64,000 nt of DNA. Source: Gnetum montanum (taxonomy: Eukaryota > Streptophyta > Gnetopsida > Gnetales > Gnetaceae). Of the stretch, positions 36,450 to 49,115 are shown one piece after another. The notes beneath the pieces are model-generated. The model saw only the letters and a program-made list of their open reading frames with translations, searched no databases and was not told where the DNA came from. A program made the translations under genes and the position numbers. Each line of letters begins with the position of its first letter. The first letter of the stretch is position 1. The stretch spans positions 40,430 to 104,429 of the forward strand of contig MNCI01026517.1 of the NCBI GenBank assembly GCA_015680685.1, read 5' to 3'.

Positions 36450-37000
36450 GAAACAAGGTGAGCATTTGTTTGCTACAACACTAAACTAGCATAGTCGTTT
36501 GCTACAATGTTACACTGGCAAAGCATTCATCTACTATGATGCTAAATTGGCATAGCTTGTCCTTGGGTCATGATGTTAAAATAGCATAATGCATTTGTTA
36601 TGACTATAAACTAAATGTTAAACTAGCACATATAAAATTCCTCTACTACGTTGCTAAATTGGCATGGCATTCATCTATTATGATGCTAAACTAGCATAGT
36701 CATCCACTACAATGTTAAACTGGCAAAGCATTCATCCACTATGATGCTAAACTAGCATAGCTCATCCTTGGGTCATGAAATTAAATTGTCATAACACATT
36801 TGCTATGACTATAAACTAGTATCCCACCATGACTTTAAAGTGGCACAAAATGTTTGCTATGATCTTAAATTAGCACATTGCAGTCCACTAGGACTATAAA
36901 CTAGCATAGAATGACCTGGCAAGATCCTAAATTAGGTTCATAGTTTGCTAGGACCTTAAACTAGTAAGGCCACAATTTACCAAGACCTTAAACAAGGTCC
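36450..37000 (+). repeat. TGCTAAACTAGCATAG repeats after integrase of P
   Basis: About twelve irregular units read CTACTATGATGCTAAACTAGCATAG and variants, with a period of roughly 30-60 bp. They share the AAACTAGCA core with the repeats after protease and before RT. They begin right after the integrase frame ends. Confidence 0.7.
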
Positions 37001-37450
37001 ATAGTCTACCACTAATAATTCCTTCCCTCCTCCTACAAGTGAGTAAGTGATCATATCCTTTGCCCCCCTTCTACACCATGCTAGTAAGCATGCTGTAGTC
37101 CTAGAATGGAGCACTTGCAATGGGGGTAGCCTTTCTTGGCCCCTTGTAAATTTACTAGCTATTGAGCCCCTGCAATAGGGATAGGCTTTGGAGCACTTGT
37201 AGCATATCCACCCATTGCAATTTAAAGGAATTTTTTATCTTGTGTTGTTTTCTTGTCTTCTCAGAGTTGTGTTTGCAGGATGAAGCCCGAGGTCATAATG
37301 CAAATGCACCTCTCATTGTAGCAGCAAGTTATCACATTACTTTGATGTGCATGTTTGGATAGCTAAGCCTCTCAAGAGTGAACATCCCCCTCATTCCATT
37401 ATAGCCTACTCACACCTACTTCTATATCTAAATACCACTCCATTCTCCAT
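37001..37450 (+). mobile_element. 3' tail of element P, no LTR found
   Basis: Non-coding sequence with a pyrimidine-rich TTTTCTTGTCTTCTCAG at about 37247. It does not match the 5' LTR of P. The 3' LTR is missing or too decayed to see. Near 37450 the sequence changes into minus-strand element M. Confidence 0.35.
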
Positions 37451-37599
37451 GTAGCAAAGCTAGCAAACCCTTTTGATGCTCATGTGCTATGACCATGAAC
37501 TATCCTCTTTGCATATCTCATCAAACATCAAGCTTCCCAAGGTAGACATAACATAAGTCATCTTATAGAAAGCCTCTGTCAGCTTGTCAAAGCCTACGT

Positions 37600-39320
37600 A
37601 GATGTAATGTAAGTCATCCTAGGGAGGAAACACTTGTCATATAGACACCCTACCATTTTGTCAATGATGAAGCAAAGCCCATCTAGTGATACACAACCCC
37701 CCAGCAAGTATTGCCAACATGATTTTAAGAAATAAACAATGAGAAATGTTTCCTTTTTATGGATAGGCCATTTTTAGTCTACTTGATTTAGATTTCAAGA
37801 CTCATAGACAATAGGATGACCCTCTTGTAGCAACACCCCACTTGTAGCATCCTCGCTAGCATTAGTATGGATCTTAAAAGATTTTGAGAATTTTAGCAAT
37901 GCTAATATAGGATGTGAGATTAAGGCCTCTTTGACTTTTTCAAAGGCCTTTTAATATTCTGAATCCAAATGCCATGTGACTTCTTTTTTTTTTATTTGTA
38001 AATTTGTTAGGGGAGCAATAATACATGAAAAATGTTGATGAATCTATGATAGAAGCTAGCTAACCCCATAAACTGTTGACTCTCCTGAACATTATTAGGA
38101 GCAAGCTATTGGCATACTAGCTCCACCGTTTTGGGATTTGGCTTAAGTTATCCATACCCCATAAAGTGATCTAGAAATTTTAGCTCTATATAGTAGAATT
38201 CATACTTATCTTTTTTAATGTACAATTAATTTCCCCATAGTTTTTTGAGGGCTAGTTGCAGGTCAAGAGCATGCTCCTCTATGGTCTTCTTGTACACCAA
38301 GATATCATCAAGATAGATTACTACAAACTTACTAAGAAATAACCAAATTATCTCATTCATGAGAGTAAAAAATATGGTCAAGGCATTACAAAGCCCAAAG
38401 GGTATCATGGTCCATTCATACGATTCATATCTAGTAACACATGCAGTTTTCTCCTCATCATCCTTTGTAATGCAAAATTGATAATATCCTTGATGAAAGT
38501 CCAACTAAGTAAAATAATGTGCCCCTACTAGTTTATCAAAAAAGTGATAAATGAGTAGCACTGGATACTTATTTTTTATGGTGTGCTTATTTAGCAACTT
38601 GTAGTCATAACAGAGATGTAATGTCCTATCCTCTTTGGTTACAAATAACATAAGAGTGTCATAAGGAAATTTCTAGGAATGAATTTACCCCTTGGAAATT
38701 AGACTCTCAAGCTATCTCTTAAACTCTTCAAACTCTCATGCTATTAGTTGATATGATCTTTGAATAGGTGGGTTCGTATCTGGTAGCAACTCTATTTCAT
38801 CATCTATAGTCTACTATTGTAGTAGACTACCTAGTAGTTCCTATGGCATCACATCAAATAAGTGGTCTAGCACCTTAGCTATTTGTGGATCATTGCATGT
38901 TTGAGGCTTACTAGCTTATGTATGATCACCTATTTGCATGGACATTAGAAATTTTTATGTGGGATCTATAGCCAAACATTTCATCACCGGTAGAGAAACA
39001 ATATAAGAGCTAGTCTCCTCATCCTTTCTTATCTATGTTTTGTGAGTCTGAATCAAGCAAGGTGAGCTCTCATGTGATATGAAAATTAGATCTAAATGTT
39101 TTGTGGGTCATTACTTAGAGTCCACTTGGATAGGAATATTTTGGTAAACATCAATAGATCAAAAGGGTCAAAACTTTGCAAGTTTACAAGAAGCTTGAAG
39201 CAATTCCATGTCTAGCTGTAAGTCCCTTGCCATGGATGGGATCATATAATTGTGACTAGTCCCATTATCAATCAAGATACTAACCTTTCTCAATTTCATA
39301 GTGATTAGAGCCAATTGGAC
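37600..39320 (-). pseudogene. pol: protease, RT and RNase H of minus-strand element M
   Basis: Read on the minus strand: protease near 39245-39285 (ILIDNGTSHNYM; family consensus LIDSGATHNF); RT from about 38800 to 38000 with LDFHQGYYQ, MIPFGLCNA and catalytic YLDD at 38304-38315; the FINIFH segment near 38030; and RNase H near 37990-37640 (HTNASE-like, GVLLQ, HPIVYES, KKEMFLIVYFLK). The order PR-RT-RH and the motif wording fit a Ty3/Gypsy element of chromovirus type. The reading stops before any integrase, where element P begins. Stops and frameshifts are frequent. Confidence 0.75.
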
Positions 39321-39399
39321 CTATTACAAATTATCAGGATTAGCATTTTAGGAGCTTTTAGCTCCTAACTTCTACATGACCATATCAGACAACTCCAAC

Positions 39400-40860
39400 A
39401 TAACAACTAATCTATACTATTCTACTAAAGTGCAACCATTTGTAATCTAAAGGAATGGATCTGGATGGTACTCTAGAGTCATCAATTACTTCCCTAGAGC
39501 CTATCCCTATATGTTCTTGGCCCTTCTTAAGCTTAGAGGATAATTTCTTGCTAGGTGATTACCACAACACAAGAATCATTAAATTGGTCCCTTGAAGGAT
39601 TCTCTAGAAAATTATTTTTTCTTATCCTCAGGTGGCCATTTTCTCTGTATATCTTTACACTTTGGATGGAAGCCTTGGTTTCCTAGAGGACCACCTAGAG
39701 AGTGACTTCTTTGCTGAATCAATTTAAAACTGTTCCCTTCTTTGGTGAAACATGCATCCATTTTCTAAGAGTGGGATGGTGTGCCCTACTTTTCCTTTCC
39801 TGGGTTACCCTTATCTATCTTTGTAGCCTTGAAATCAAGGAAGGTACCAACCATTGTCATGGCCTTAATGAGAGTGTTGATACCACATCAGCATAGTTTC
39901 ATTTGTGCCCATGATTGCAACCCATTCACAAACTTGAAGAAAAGATCCTAATCTCTCATGTTGGAAATCAATAACATGAGCTCTTGGAAAGCATTAATGT
40001 AATCTTCAAGCTTGCTTGAGTGTTTTAAGGCCTTAATCTTGGTTCAAGCTAACCACTCTGAGTTCCCTAGATGAAATTGTTTAATCAAAGCTTCCTTGAA
40101 TTTGTCCTAAGAGTCTATTGCCTCAGCGGTAGTACCCTTCTCTTGGGCATAGAGAAGGCTAAGCCATCATAGCTTATCATTTCTTATTAGGTACCAAGAT
40201 GCAATGAAGACCTTCTAGGCCATAGGAACATCCCTAGTAGACATATACATCTACACATTGCAAAGGAAGGTATCTATTTTGGCATTGCTTCTCTTGCCAT
40301 CATAGGACCCCGATTCTCTTACTTTGAGTTGAGTCACCACTATGGGCTCTTCCTCCAGGAATCCTGCTAGGGAGGACTTTTGGATGACATTTTTAATTTT
40401 CAAATGGGACATTTGCTAGTTCACCCCAACTAAGGCATCCTCCATAACCTATACTCAAGCAACGAGGTCATCAACTATAGATGCCTTTGTTTTTTCCACT
40501 TGAAAGAAGCTAAAGAGATCTTTATAGAGGATCATCATATGATCTAAATAGCCTTCAAGGATCAAGATCTTAGCCTTTGATACTTTCATCTGGTCCTTAG
40601 AAAGAAGTTCCATCTTGTCCTATGAAAAGTCCATTTCTTTTAGGACATCATAGATCACATCTTCACTCTTAGGCCCAAGGTTGGCTAAGGTCTTATCCAC
40701 CACCTTGACATGGTCCCAAAGTCTTTGAAACCTAGCCTCATATTGGAAAAATTCTACCTCAACCTTTGTGTTAGCCTGGTCCTTAACCATTCTACTAGGA
40801 TCACTTGGCTTCATCTTAATAAAAGGAACCTTCCACAATACCATCCACAAAGGGGAAGGA
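39400..40860 (-). pseudogene. gag: gag of minus-strand element M
   Basis: The minus-strand frames read a gag protein: an N-terminal segment 40850-40620 (VEVEFFQYEARFQRLWDHVK), then WLSLLYAQEKGTTAEAIDSWDK-like text near 40190-40110, FKEALIKQF and LGNSEWLA, LEDYINAFQELMLLI near 40000, and a degenerate CCHC knuckle CCGNHLARNYP near 39545-39575 whose last Cys is Tyr. It follows the primer site and precedes protease, the normal order. It is inactivated by stops, many TAG or TGA. Confidence 0.65.
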
Positions 40861-40944
40861 GTGGCTAGTAGAAGTTAAATATTGGAAACATCACAACCCA
40901 AAAACCCTCGCTACTTGTTTATCAAGTATGTTTCAATTGACAAA

Positions 40945-40967
40945 AACTATGAGGCTCTAATAACATC
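40945..40967 (-). other. Primer-binding site of element M (Met-tRNA type, decayed)
   Basis: Directly after the U5 end of the LTR, the minus strand reads TGTTATTAGAGCCTCAT, close to TGGTATCAGAGC used by plant elements primed with initiator Met tRNA. The differences are mostly transitions. Confidence 0.65.
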
Positions 40968-41522
40968 TATAATATGTTGTCCCTAACATGTTGTATGACA
41001 CCCAAAGAATCCCTCACATAGGTTCAAATTTGTCATAGAACTCAAGAGGATTATGCCTTAGCAATTAACAATCCTAAAACATAAGCTAATAAACAAGAAG
41101 TTAGCATTAGCATGTAGCCTAAGTGGTGTTTTTGTAACTCAAACACATAGAACTAATAAAAGCTAGATAGCACACCCTTCACTCACATGGACACCATGGA
41201 AACTACCAGTTGAATCCTCTAGATCCATCACTATGTGCTAGTAGTTGGTGTTGTGCTCTAACAAGCACATGAAACATGCTATAGCACATCCTATGACATA
41301 TTCAATTTACAGTCTAGTGCAAAGTTCAACTACAAAACCCTCCTAGGTAAGGTCCTACCTAGTGGGGTAATGAGAAAGATTGTAGCCTCCTCTTACTAAT
41401 AGATTGAACTACCATCCTTGTATGGTTTTGAAGGCACAAGGAGTAGAGGACTCCTTGTGCCCCCGCAGCCCCCAAATAGTGAGGGAGGTAGCAAGCTATC
41501 ACCAACCCTGCTACCTCTCTCA
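40968..41522 (-). mobile_element. 5' LTR of element M
   Basis: The 555 bp partner of 19929-20487 starts TGAGAGAGG on the minus strand at 41522. It contains the AATAAAAGCTA block and is followed by the primer-binding site. The two LTRs are now about 20.5 kb apart because element P sits between them. Confidence 0.75.
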
Positions 41523-43442
41523 CAATAAGAGCCTCTTTTTCAATAACTATGAGCTTTACCTTTATAGAGCTTTTACAAGCCTTTGATCTTTAATACACCC
41601 TTTATATTTTGAATTTTTTCTCCTTTTACAAGATATGCTTTTATTTATTTGCATGCTAAACTCATTTGTATATAGGAATCATAAATTTTAATCAAACAGA
41701 GATGCACATATTTTAAAAAAATTGCATCTAGATGAACTCCTTTTAATCTAGATTAAAAAAGATTGAGATTTGTTCAAAGACATTTTCTCCCATTTCTTAT
41801 TTTAAATCCCATTCACTTCAATAAGTAAGTTTTTAAAAAATGCAGCTTTCATTTTTCATTTTTGTAGCCAAAGGAACTTACTGGTGTGAGCTCTTTTATA
41901 CAAAAATGTTGAGCTGGACTTTGGTTTTAGAAAATAAAAACACATGTTTTAAGTTCTTTTTATTTTCATTTAGATGAGCTCTTCTCACTTAGATTAAACT
42001 AGAAAAATAGAAACTTATGGTCCAAATAGATTTTTATTTTCTTTATAAATACCACCATACCATTACCTTTTACCTTTTAAAAAATAGCAAGCTCTTTTTA
42101 TACATAAAGATCCCATACTTTTTAATTGGTTATCTTTCCGTTGTCTTAAAGAAAAAATTTAGATGATTTTCTTTTCATCTAGATGGTGAATTAGCATGCC
42201 TTTTTATGTACATAAGTTTTTATTTTCCTTTACAAAATTTACAACGAAAGCAACTATAATTTCCAGCACATTACCATATTCAAGATAGAGACATTTTTAA
42301 TCCTTAAGGAGCTACTTGTTTGAAATGTGTTGAAAGGCTTGTGTTATGAGTGCTCAGCTAATATAATATATATAGCTTCAAAAAGGCACATGTGTGTTTT
42401 TTTTGCCATGTAAGCTAAGAAAGTTGAGCTTTTAAAATTCTCTTAATATTTCCATTCATATAAAAAAGAAATGTCTATTTCAACCATCGGAATAAGCTGA
42501 AATCATCTAAATCATCTATATGGACTCTAAAAGATGCTAAGCTAGCCATGAATAAGGGCCTAGTTAATTGCAACTCTGTAAAAAAAAAAAAAATGCATGC
42601 ATCTTATGATTTTTCTTTATAAATAATATAGCTATGTTGCCACGTAGACTTCTCACCTTCAAAAGAAAATGTGTAAATCATCTAGATGATTTCAAAGATA
42701 TTGAGTTAGCTATGTGCTTTAGAACTTCTTCTTCTCCCTTTTCTTTTATCATGAAAATAAAATAGGCTTTGCTACTCTTCAAACACATGTGATACTAAAT
42801 TTTAAAGAGTGTGCTCTTGATAGCTCTTCTTTTCTTTATTAAAAAGCTAGTAAAACCCTTTTCACTAAGTTAACAGATCATTTCAAACTACTAATTGTGC
42901 AAGGATATACATTTAAATGGCCTTACTAAGACACATGTTTAAAAGAAATTTATTAAGATAAGCTTGTATTTTTCTTGAAAATCTTAATCCTACAACCAAT
43001 TAAAAGGCTTCTTCAAAGCAAAGAATCCCAACCATTGTTCCTACTTGCTACGTAAAAAACCTTCCTATAACAAATCTAAGCTCATATAGGAATACCAAGC
43101 TTACAACATCCAATAATATAGATCCAACAATAGGCATAAATGTATTGCATCTAAGTTTGAATGCATAAACTCTCGCACTAGTAACTTTTTAATTAAGTGA
43201 ATAATCTACAAATTAGATCAAGAAAACGAAATATAGATTAGTATGGATGAGTCTTTTAGCCTCTTTTGTACTCAATGCTACAAATAGATAGAATTCAATC
43301 TTAAAAATGAATAAAATTGGAATCCATCGATTCCCTTTATAATTGCATATAGTATTCCTTCCATCAAGGAACCAATATGTTTCAAAATTTCTCATTACCT
43401 TCATTACTTCTACTACTAATGATGGTAGTCATGGTACCTATC
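41523..43442. other. AT-rich DNA, possible Copia RNase H scrap on the minus strand
   Basis: Mostly AT-rich, with recurring CATCTAGATGA-like pieces. At 43213-43404 the minus strand has an ORF with VALSTKEAKRL, similar to the VALSTxEAEY motif of Copia RNase H; the rest of that domain is not convincing. Nothing else is recognised. Confidence 0.3.
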
Positions 43443-44385
43443 TAATGAGCAGCGAGGTACCCCTACACCCAAGCATACAAATCATGAAGCATTCATGCAT
43501 GATCTGATTGAATTCCATAGACTTTATAGTTTTTGGTGCACTAGTCTTTTGGGCAATGAACCTTGCCCTATTGTCCTTCATTTTCTTGCCAATTACACTT
43601 ATGATGTACAAAGGTATGGTTAAGTGTAATTGAGGCATATGATTTTTATCATTTTATGATTTATGTTCTTTGTTACTTAAATAGAGAGATTAAATATTTT
43701 AATGACTAATTTAATTTAACTACTTAACTAGCCTTTAACTAGTCCTAACATAAGTATTTGGTCCCACTTTCCATACACATCTTGAACCCACGTATCCATT
43801 GCTGGGTTACCAACCACTACAGTATTCAGTGCACTAAGCAATATCGGTGCTCGGATTACTAAGTGAATATGTGTTTACACTCAAAGTAGTCATATTTATG
43901 TACTTAATCTATTTAGCTAATTACTTAAAGTCTAATTTAGCTTAATTAATTTCATATTTAATGAAAACAATAAATGCATGAATAAAAAATTTAAATTATC
44001 TAGAATGTTGCAAGGTTTATTAAGAAGCTTGTCTTTATTGTTGTACACATTGGCATGGTTTAGGTACAACAGTGCTCAAATAAAGATCTGTACACTCAAT
44101 GACTCCTGCTATGAGCACATAGGAAAATATTCTAATTTTTAAATGTAAAAACTATAAGCATTTAGCTACTACTATGAATTTCCTCCCATAAGCATGGATA
44201 GGAGCTTGTATTTATAATTTTTGCTACAATACTATATCGATGGGGCCCTATAGACATAGCAAACACTATGTTGATGTGGCCCCATTTATGTGGAAACACC
44301 ACATAAAGAAGACCCCATCGATGAGGGCTCATCGATGATGCCATATGAATAGGGACCCACCAACATGACACTTTAATGCTCATCA
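43443..44385 (-). mobile_element. LTR copy C with adjacent polypurine tract
   Basis: The 943 bp LTR of the same family as A and B has TG at 44385 (minus TGATGAGC), TATA-like ATAAATA near 44215, and the AATAAAGACAAGC block near 44030. It ends near 43443 (TA instead of CA). Immediately upstream on the minus strand is GTTTTGGGAGTA (about 44386-44397), preceded by GCTTGAGGACAAG, the typical run-in to a plant Gypsy 3' LTR. It is therefore a 3' LTR with an internal region at higher coordinates. Confidence 0.7.
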
Positions 44386-44579
44386 TACTCCCAAAACTAA
44401 ATGAAAACTTGTCCTCAAGCTCCTTTACAAAATTGGAAAGGTATGGGATTATTGACTAACTTTTAATAAAATAAAATAACTTGACAAGATTAAGTGCCTG
44501 AGTGTACAAATCAAGAAATTACAAACATTGTGGTGTTCATGACACAAAATTGAACATCAAGACCTGACTACACAAAAAA

Positions 44580-46500
44580 TTTGAACAACACATCCTCTAA
44601 TGGCATGAAGATGGTGGAGAAGATCAGACAGTCCCAAGCAGTGGAGGCTCCTAAGGTTCTAAAGGACCTTCACCTCCTCCAGGCACATGTAGTAGCTAAG
44701 ATAGCTATGGCTATCGTACTATGGCTGCAACCTTTGGTGGAAGGTGAAAGGCATCTTGTAATGCCTCCATCTTCTCCTCTTTACTCTAGGGATCATTTAT
44801 AGTCCACACAACATCATCAATGTTGGCTAGAATGGGGACATCCCACAGATAGGGCATTATCAAGAACATCTTCTTTACATTAACAAAGTAGGTAGTGAAC
44901 TATTTCCATTTGATGTTGAACACCTTAATTGCATTCTACAGCTCCTAGTAGTCATTCATCCTCCTAGCTAGGTTCTTGGTAGTTGATCATTGATTAGTGA
45001 ATTGCACCTTGAAGACTTTGAGTTTAGTGTTTGCTACCACAAGCTTCTACTTGCCATCTTTGTGATGCTTGAACTTGGCCTCATACAACAAGTATGAGCT
45101 GGCCATCTATTTTTGAAGCTCTAACCGTGGTTGTCTAATAGTCAACATGGCTAGGTTTGCATAATGAAGATTGGCAAGTTTCATATGTTCTATCATCTCC
45201 TCGATCTGCAACTCCTTTGTACAAATTCCACCTTGTTGTAGGCATCTATCCCATGAATAATGGGTTGCCAAACCTCTCTACCTTACTAGAGTTACTAGTG
45301 AGCTTCATTCATTTTCACCTTTGTCAATTGAATGTGTTTTTTGGTTACTTCCTTTTGTAGATTGACCTATTCTCTGTAATGGTCCTTGACTCTCTCAAAT
45401 TTGACATCCTCCAATTTCTAGGTGGCTACCTCGATTGCAGTTTTCTGGTAAAGGGTGTAGACCTCCTCCATGGAGAGATTCCTATTCTTTACTACCAATC
45501 TCCTTAGTTTTGTGTTTGCTCTAGCTAGTTGCTCTTGTTTTTGATGGATGAAATCAATTAATTGTTGCTTGTGCACATTAACATTTCACAGGTGATGGTT
45601 CTCAATGATCAATTGGACATTATCTTGGTAGATTTGATCCAAGGCCTTTTGAATCTTATGCTATTTGGCTTTTGCCAAGGATCTATAGAATATTATCATC
45701 TTCATTATACCCTGAACTCCTTTTAGTTTGCTATGAAGTTACTACATAGCTTCATCTCTTATCTATGCTAGGTTGAGAAATGTGAGATTGGCAATATAGG
45801 CTCTTAATTTGGCAACTTTCATAGCCAAGCATTCATTCCACTTCTTGGCTATTTCAAGTTGTCTCTCCAAGATAATATTCTTAGCCCTTGCTCAAGCAAC
45901 TCTAACTAGGTTGTAGTAATGTTGTTTAGAAGGTCAAAGACATCTAGAAGTGGTTGCTTATTTCCTACCAGTTAGTCTAATAGATCTTCATGTTGTGTTG
46001 CATTTATTCTACCACTTGTGGTTCCTGTGGACATCTACAGCTCTTTGAGTGTATTGATGTCTAGTGTAGATGTTGCAAGTGCATTAAGAGTTTTGAAAAT
46101 ATGGTCAGTGACCACTTCTACTATAGTTTCCTATCCCTAGTAATGCATTGAGAAGGTTGTAGTATTCTCAAATATTTTTGGGAGTGGCTATTATTCTGCA
46201 AAAGATACTATGACCTCTCTAGTTCTTAGATTCAACCACATGGGTAGCTACATTCTTTGGGCTGAAAAGATGAATCCACCTGCACCCATCAAATTGATTA
46301 TTTGGGGCACCCCAATTAGGTGGCTCATTGTTGGTCTATACACAGATGGGTCTCTGTAACTCATGCTTGTTTGTTGCTCTTATTCACTCTAGACCCATTC
46401 TTTGTATTCATGCAACCATTGGATAGTTGCAACGATGTCTAGCATTGTTATTTGAGTGGCATGTGGAGGTGGTGGTTATTACTCCTATTCTTAGATAGTG
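44580..46500 (-). pseudogene. Coiled-coil ORF upstream of the 3' LTR C, decayed
   Basis: Read on the minus strand with stops ignored, a long frame from about 46480 to 44600 is evident: IGVPQII and GGFIFSAQRM near 46290-46220, then about 200 residues rich in Lys, Glu, Gln and Leu with coiled-coil character (ILERQLEIAKKWNE near 45850; KLRRLVVKNRNLSMEEVY near 45490). It lies between the breakpoint with E2 and the polypurine tract of LTR C. That matches an extra ORF between pol and the 3' LTR, a known feature of some Tat-lineage elements. I do not recognise the protein, and no pol of this element is in the window. Confidence 0.5.
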
Positions 46501-46569
46501 GTTGCAGGTATCTTATCCTTCATCATTTCTACCCAGTTGGTAGCTAGAATAGTTCTAATAGTATCGACC

Positions 46570-48630
46570 TACATCGCTTACAAGAGCAGCTTCGCAAAGA
46601 ACAACAAAGGTAAGGCTCCAACAACCATAGTGGCCGTGGTGGAAATCGAGGCCAAGCCCAAACCTAGTAGTAGTGGTAGCAAGAATAACAAGAAACTGGC
46701 CATACCTGCAGCTAACCCTGCGCCCAAATTGGGCCAAGCACTGCAGCCTGCTGCATCTATGCCTGAGACATCTGCATACACCAAACCCAACTTTGAGTGC
46801 AAAGATCACTCAAAATACACCCCACTACCTCTCAAACCTTTAGAAGTCCTGAAGCAACTGTTGGCAGTAGGGTACATCCAACACAAGCATATGTCAAAAG
46901 AAGCAAACGCAAGATATCAATGCTACTGCGAGCTCCTTAGGAATCCTTCTTTGGCCTTGCCCAATGAGCCTCCAGTTCCTAGGGGTTTCAGGCTAGATAG
47001 GTTTTGTGACTACCACCAACTATGTGGTCACACGAAGGACTATTTTCTGTCATTGCAAGATGACATCCAAAGATTAATCGATCTAGGGAAGTTGGTGCTA
47101 GACGAAAGTAACCCAGTACACCCTAAAAATCAATCTATGTATGTCTACATAGATCCACTCAACACCAATAATTCCAATTATGTAATCAATGTCATCAACA
47201 ATGACAATGACCCCAGGCCACCCTTTCAACCATTTGTGATTCGTGTGCCTCAACGTAGTTCACTTGCACCACCAATGGTTGGTCCAAGCTTGTAGCTGCC
47301 CTTCATCCTAAAAGTCCCACCATGGGCATCCATCTTTGCACCACCTATTGGCGAGGCCATGTGGTCTAGTGAGTTAACACCTCTAGCTCCATTCGTCATC
47401 AGGGGTCCAACATCTTCAATAGCGCTTACCCCACGTAATAGAATTGAATAGCCTCCTCACCCCACAAGGTGAGAAACCCACTTGGCAAGCGTGACATTGA
47501 AGGGAAGTAGCATCAAGGGTATCCCCAAGCCTATGCCTTTGCCCCTCGCATCTACACCTTCATCAGTAAAGATAAAGGTTGACATGATTACGTAACCTGT
47601 ACCACCCAGCTGACAGGGATCTGAACTCAGATCCAAGGCTACCTCTTCTTGGGAGATTTGTCTTCTGGGACGAATTGAAGAGGAAGAAGGTGTCAAAAAA
47701 AGGGGTGGCCAGGATCTTCTGGATGCCCTCACCAAGGTCAAGCAAGTCCTAAAGTAGAAAATTGCTACATCGAGCTTGTACGACTTAATCATGACATCTG
47801 TATCCCACTGAGAAGCTCTAGTCTACATATTAATGATGATTATGGTCTACAAAAACATGCTAGTAGAAGAGGAAGAAATCCACTCAGTAATTCTTCCCTC
47901 TATACCCACAGAGCCCACGCAATCCCAATTAACTTTCCATAATGATGCCATTAGGGAAGATCCCGAAGGAGGTCAAGTGACTACGGTGCCTCTCTCCATC
48001 ACAATTTGGGTCAACCAACATCAGATCTGAAGGGTACACGTTGATGATGGAGCTGCCACAAATGTCATTTCCTTCCCTATTGTGGATAAGTTGGGATTGG
48101 TCAGTCGGATCAAACCAACGACGACATCGTGTCTGAGGTCCTTCAAACAGGCACGTGTCTTGGTGAAAGGCACAGTTCACGTAAACTTCATAGCAGGGGA
48201 CCAGTTCCCCATAGACGCAACGTTCATCGTAGTCGAAGAAATGCCTAGGTTTAACCTAATCTTGAGAAGATCATGGTTAGTACAACTTAGGATTGTCTCT
48301 TCGCCTATACACTAGGAAATCCACTTACCATACGCAGGTAGGGAGGTGCTAATCCGTGGTGACGAAGTGACAACACAAGCAATCAACAACGTAAACATGG
48401 AACATGGATCAGAGGTTACAACCTCTAATAATGAAGCAGCTATTCATGCATGCATTAATCATTCAACAGAAGGATCAGCTCAGTTAGCTGACTCCCAAAT
48501 CAAAAATGCATGGGTCGAGTTGCCCTTCCAAGCAGAGGACAACGATGTGAACAAGTGCCCTGGCAAAACACCTCGACCTTACATTCTAATCAATCCATGA
48601 TCCGTCAAGAAGCAGCTATGCATAGCATAG
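46570..48630 (+). pseudogene. gag-pro: gag-protease of element E2, 5' truncated
   Basis: Homology to E3 begins at about 46570 (AYKSSFAKNNKGKAPTT), so the N-terminal part and the Retrotrans_gag domain are missing. The open stretch to 47295 contains KYTPLPLKPLEVLKQLL, RNPSLALPNEP and a zinc-knuckle-like CDYHQLCGH near 47005. Protease follows at 48031-48315: RVHVDDGAATNVIS, with an intact DDGA at about 48043-48054, and FNLILRRSWL. The frame ends with KKQLCIA and TAG at 48628-48630. Interruptions are few and include in-frame stops such as TGA just before the protease, plus at least one frame change in the linker. The upstream junction joins it to an unrelated minus-strand ORF. Confidence 0.75.
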
Positions 48631-48709
48631 CAACCTTACTGCTTCCTGTAAAGTTTCCATCCCTTGTACATTTGCTATTTCCTTTCCTTGTTAGTATGCC
48701 ATCCTTATG

Positions 48710-49115
48710 ACATGCTACACTAATGGCCCAAAATGTCCTAAAACTATCATCACCGTTTTTTTGCTTTGTTAATGTATTATCTCTTTTGGAAAATAGACCG
48801 AAATGGCCTAAAACTAGCATTGTTGCTTTTTTCACTTTACCCTATTGGCATGTTATGCAATGGCCTGAAATGGCCTAAAACTAGCATTGTTGCTTTCTGC
48901 TTTATTAACATGCCATTTTTCTAGTATGCTACACTAATGGCCCGAGATGTCCTAAAAACTAGCATCATCTTTTCATTGCTTTGTTAATAAACTATCTCTT
49001 TTGGCAATGGCCTGAAATGGCCTAAAACTAGCATTGTGGCCTTTCACTTTGACATGTTGTGCAATGGAACGAAATGGCCCAAAACTAGCAATGGCCTGAG
49101 ATGGTCTAAAACTAG
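48710..49115 (+). repeat. CCTAAAACTAGCATTG punctuation repeats (E2)
   Basis: Seven units of the form ATGGCCYRARATGKCCTAAAACTAGCA occur near 48739, 48807, 48868, 48950, 49020, 49078 and 49104. They lie between the gag-protease stop and the end of the antisense gene. Confidence 0.8.

Noticed and set aside
37247-37290. Splice acceptor-like pyrimidine tract after integrase as evidence of an exon
   Set aside because: One TTCTCAG match is expected by chance and no exon with a known domain follows.
46555-46809. Minus-strand ORFs opposite E2 gag
   Set aside because: Shadow frames of the gag linker; no domain.
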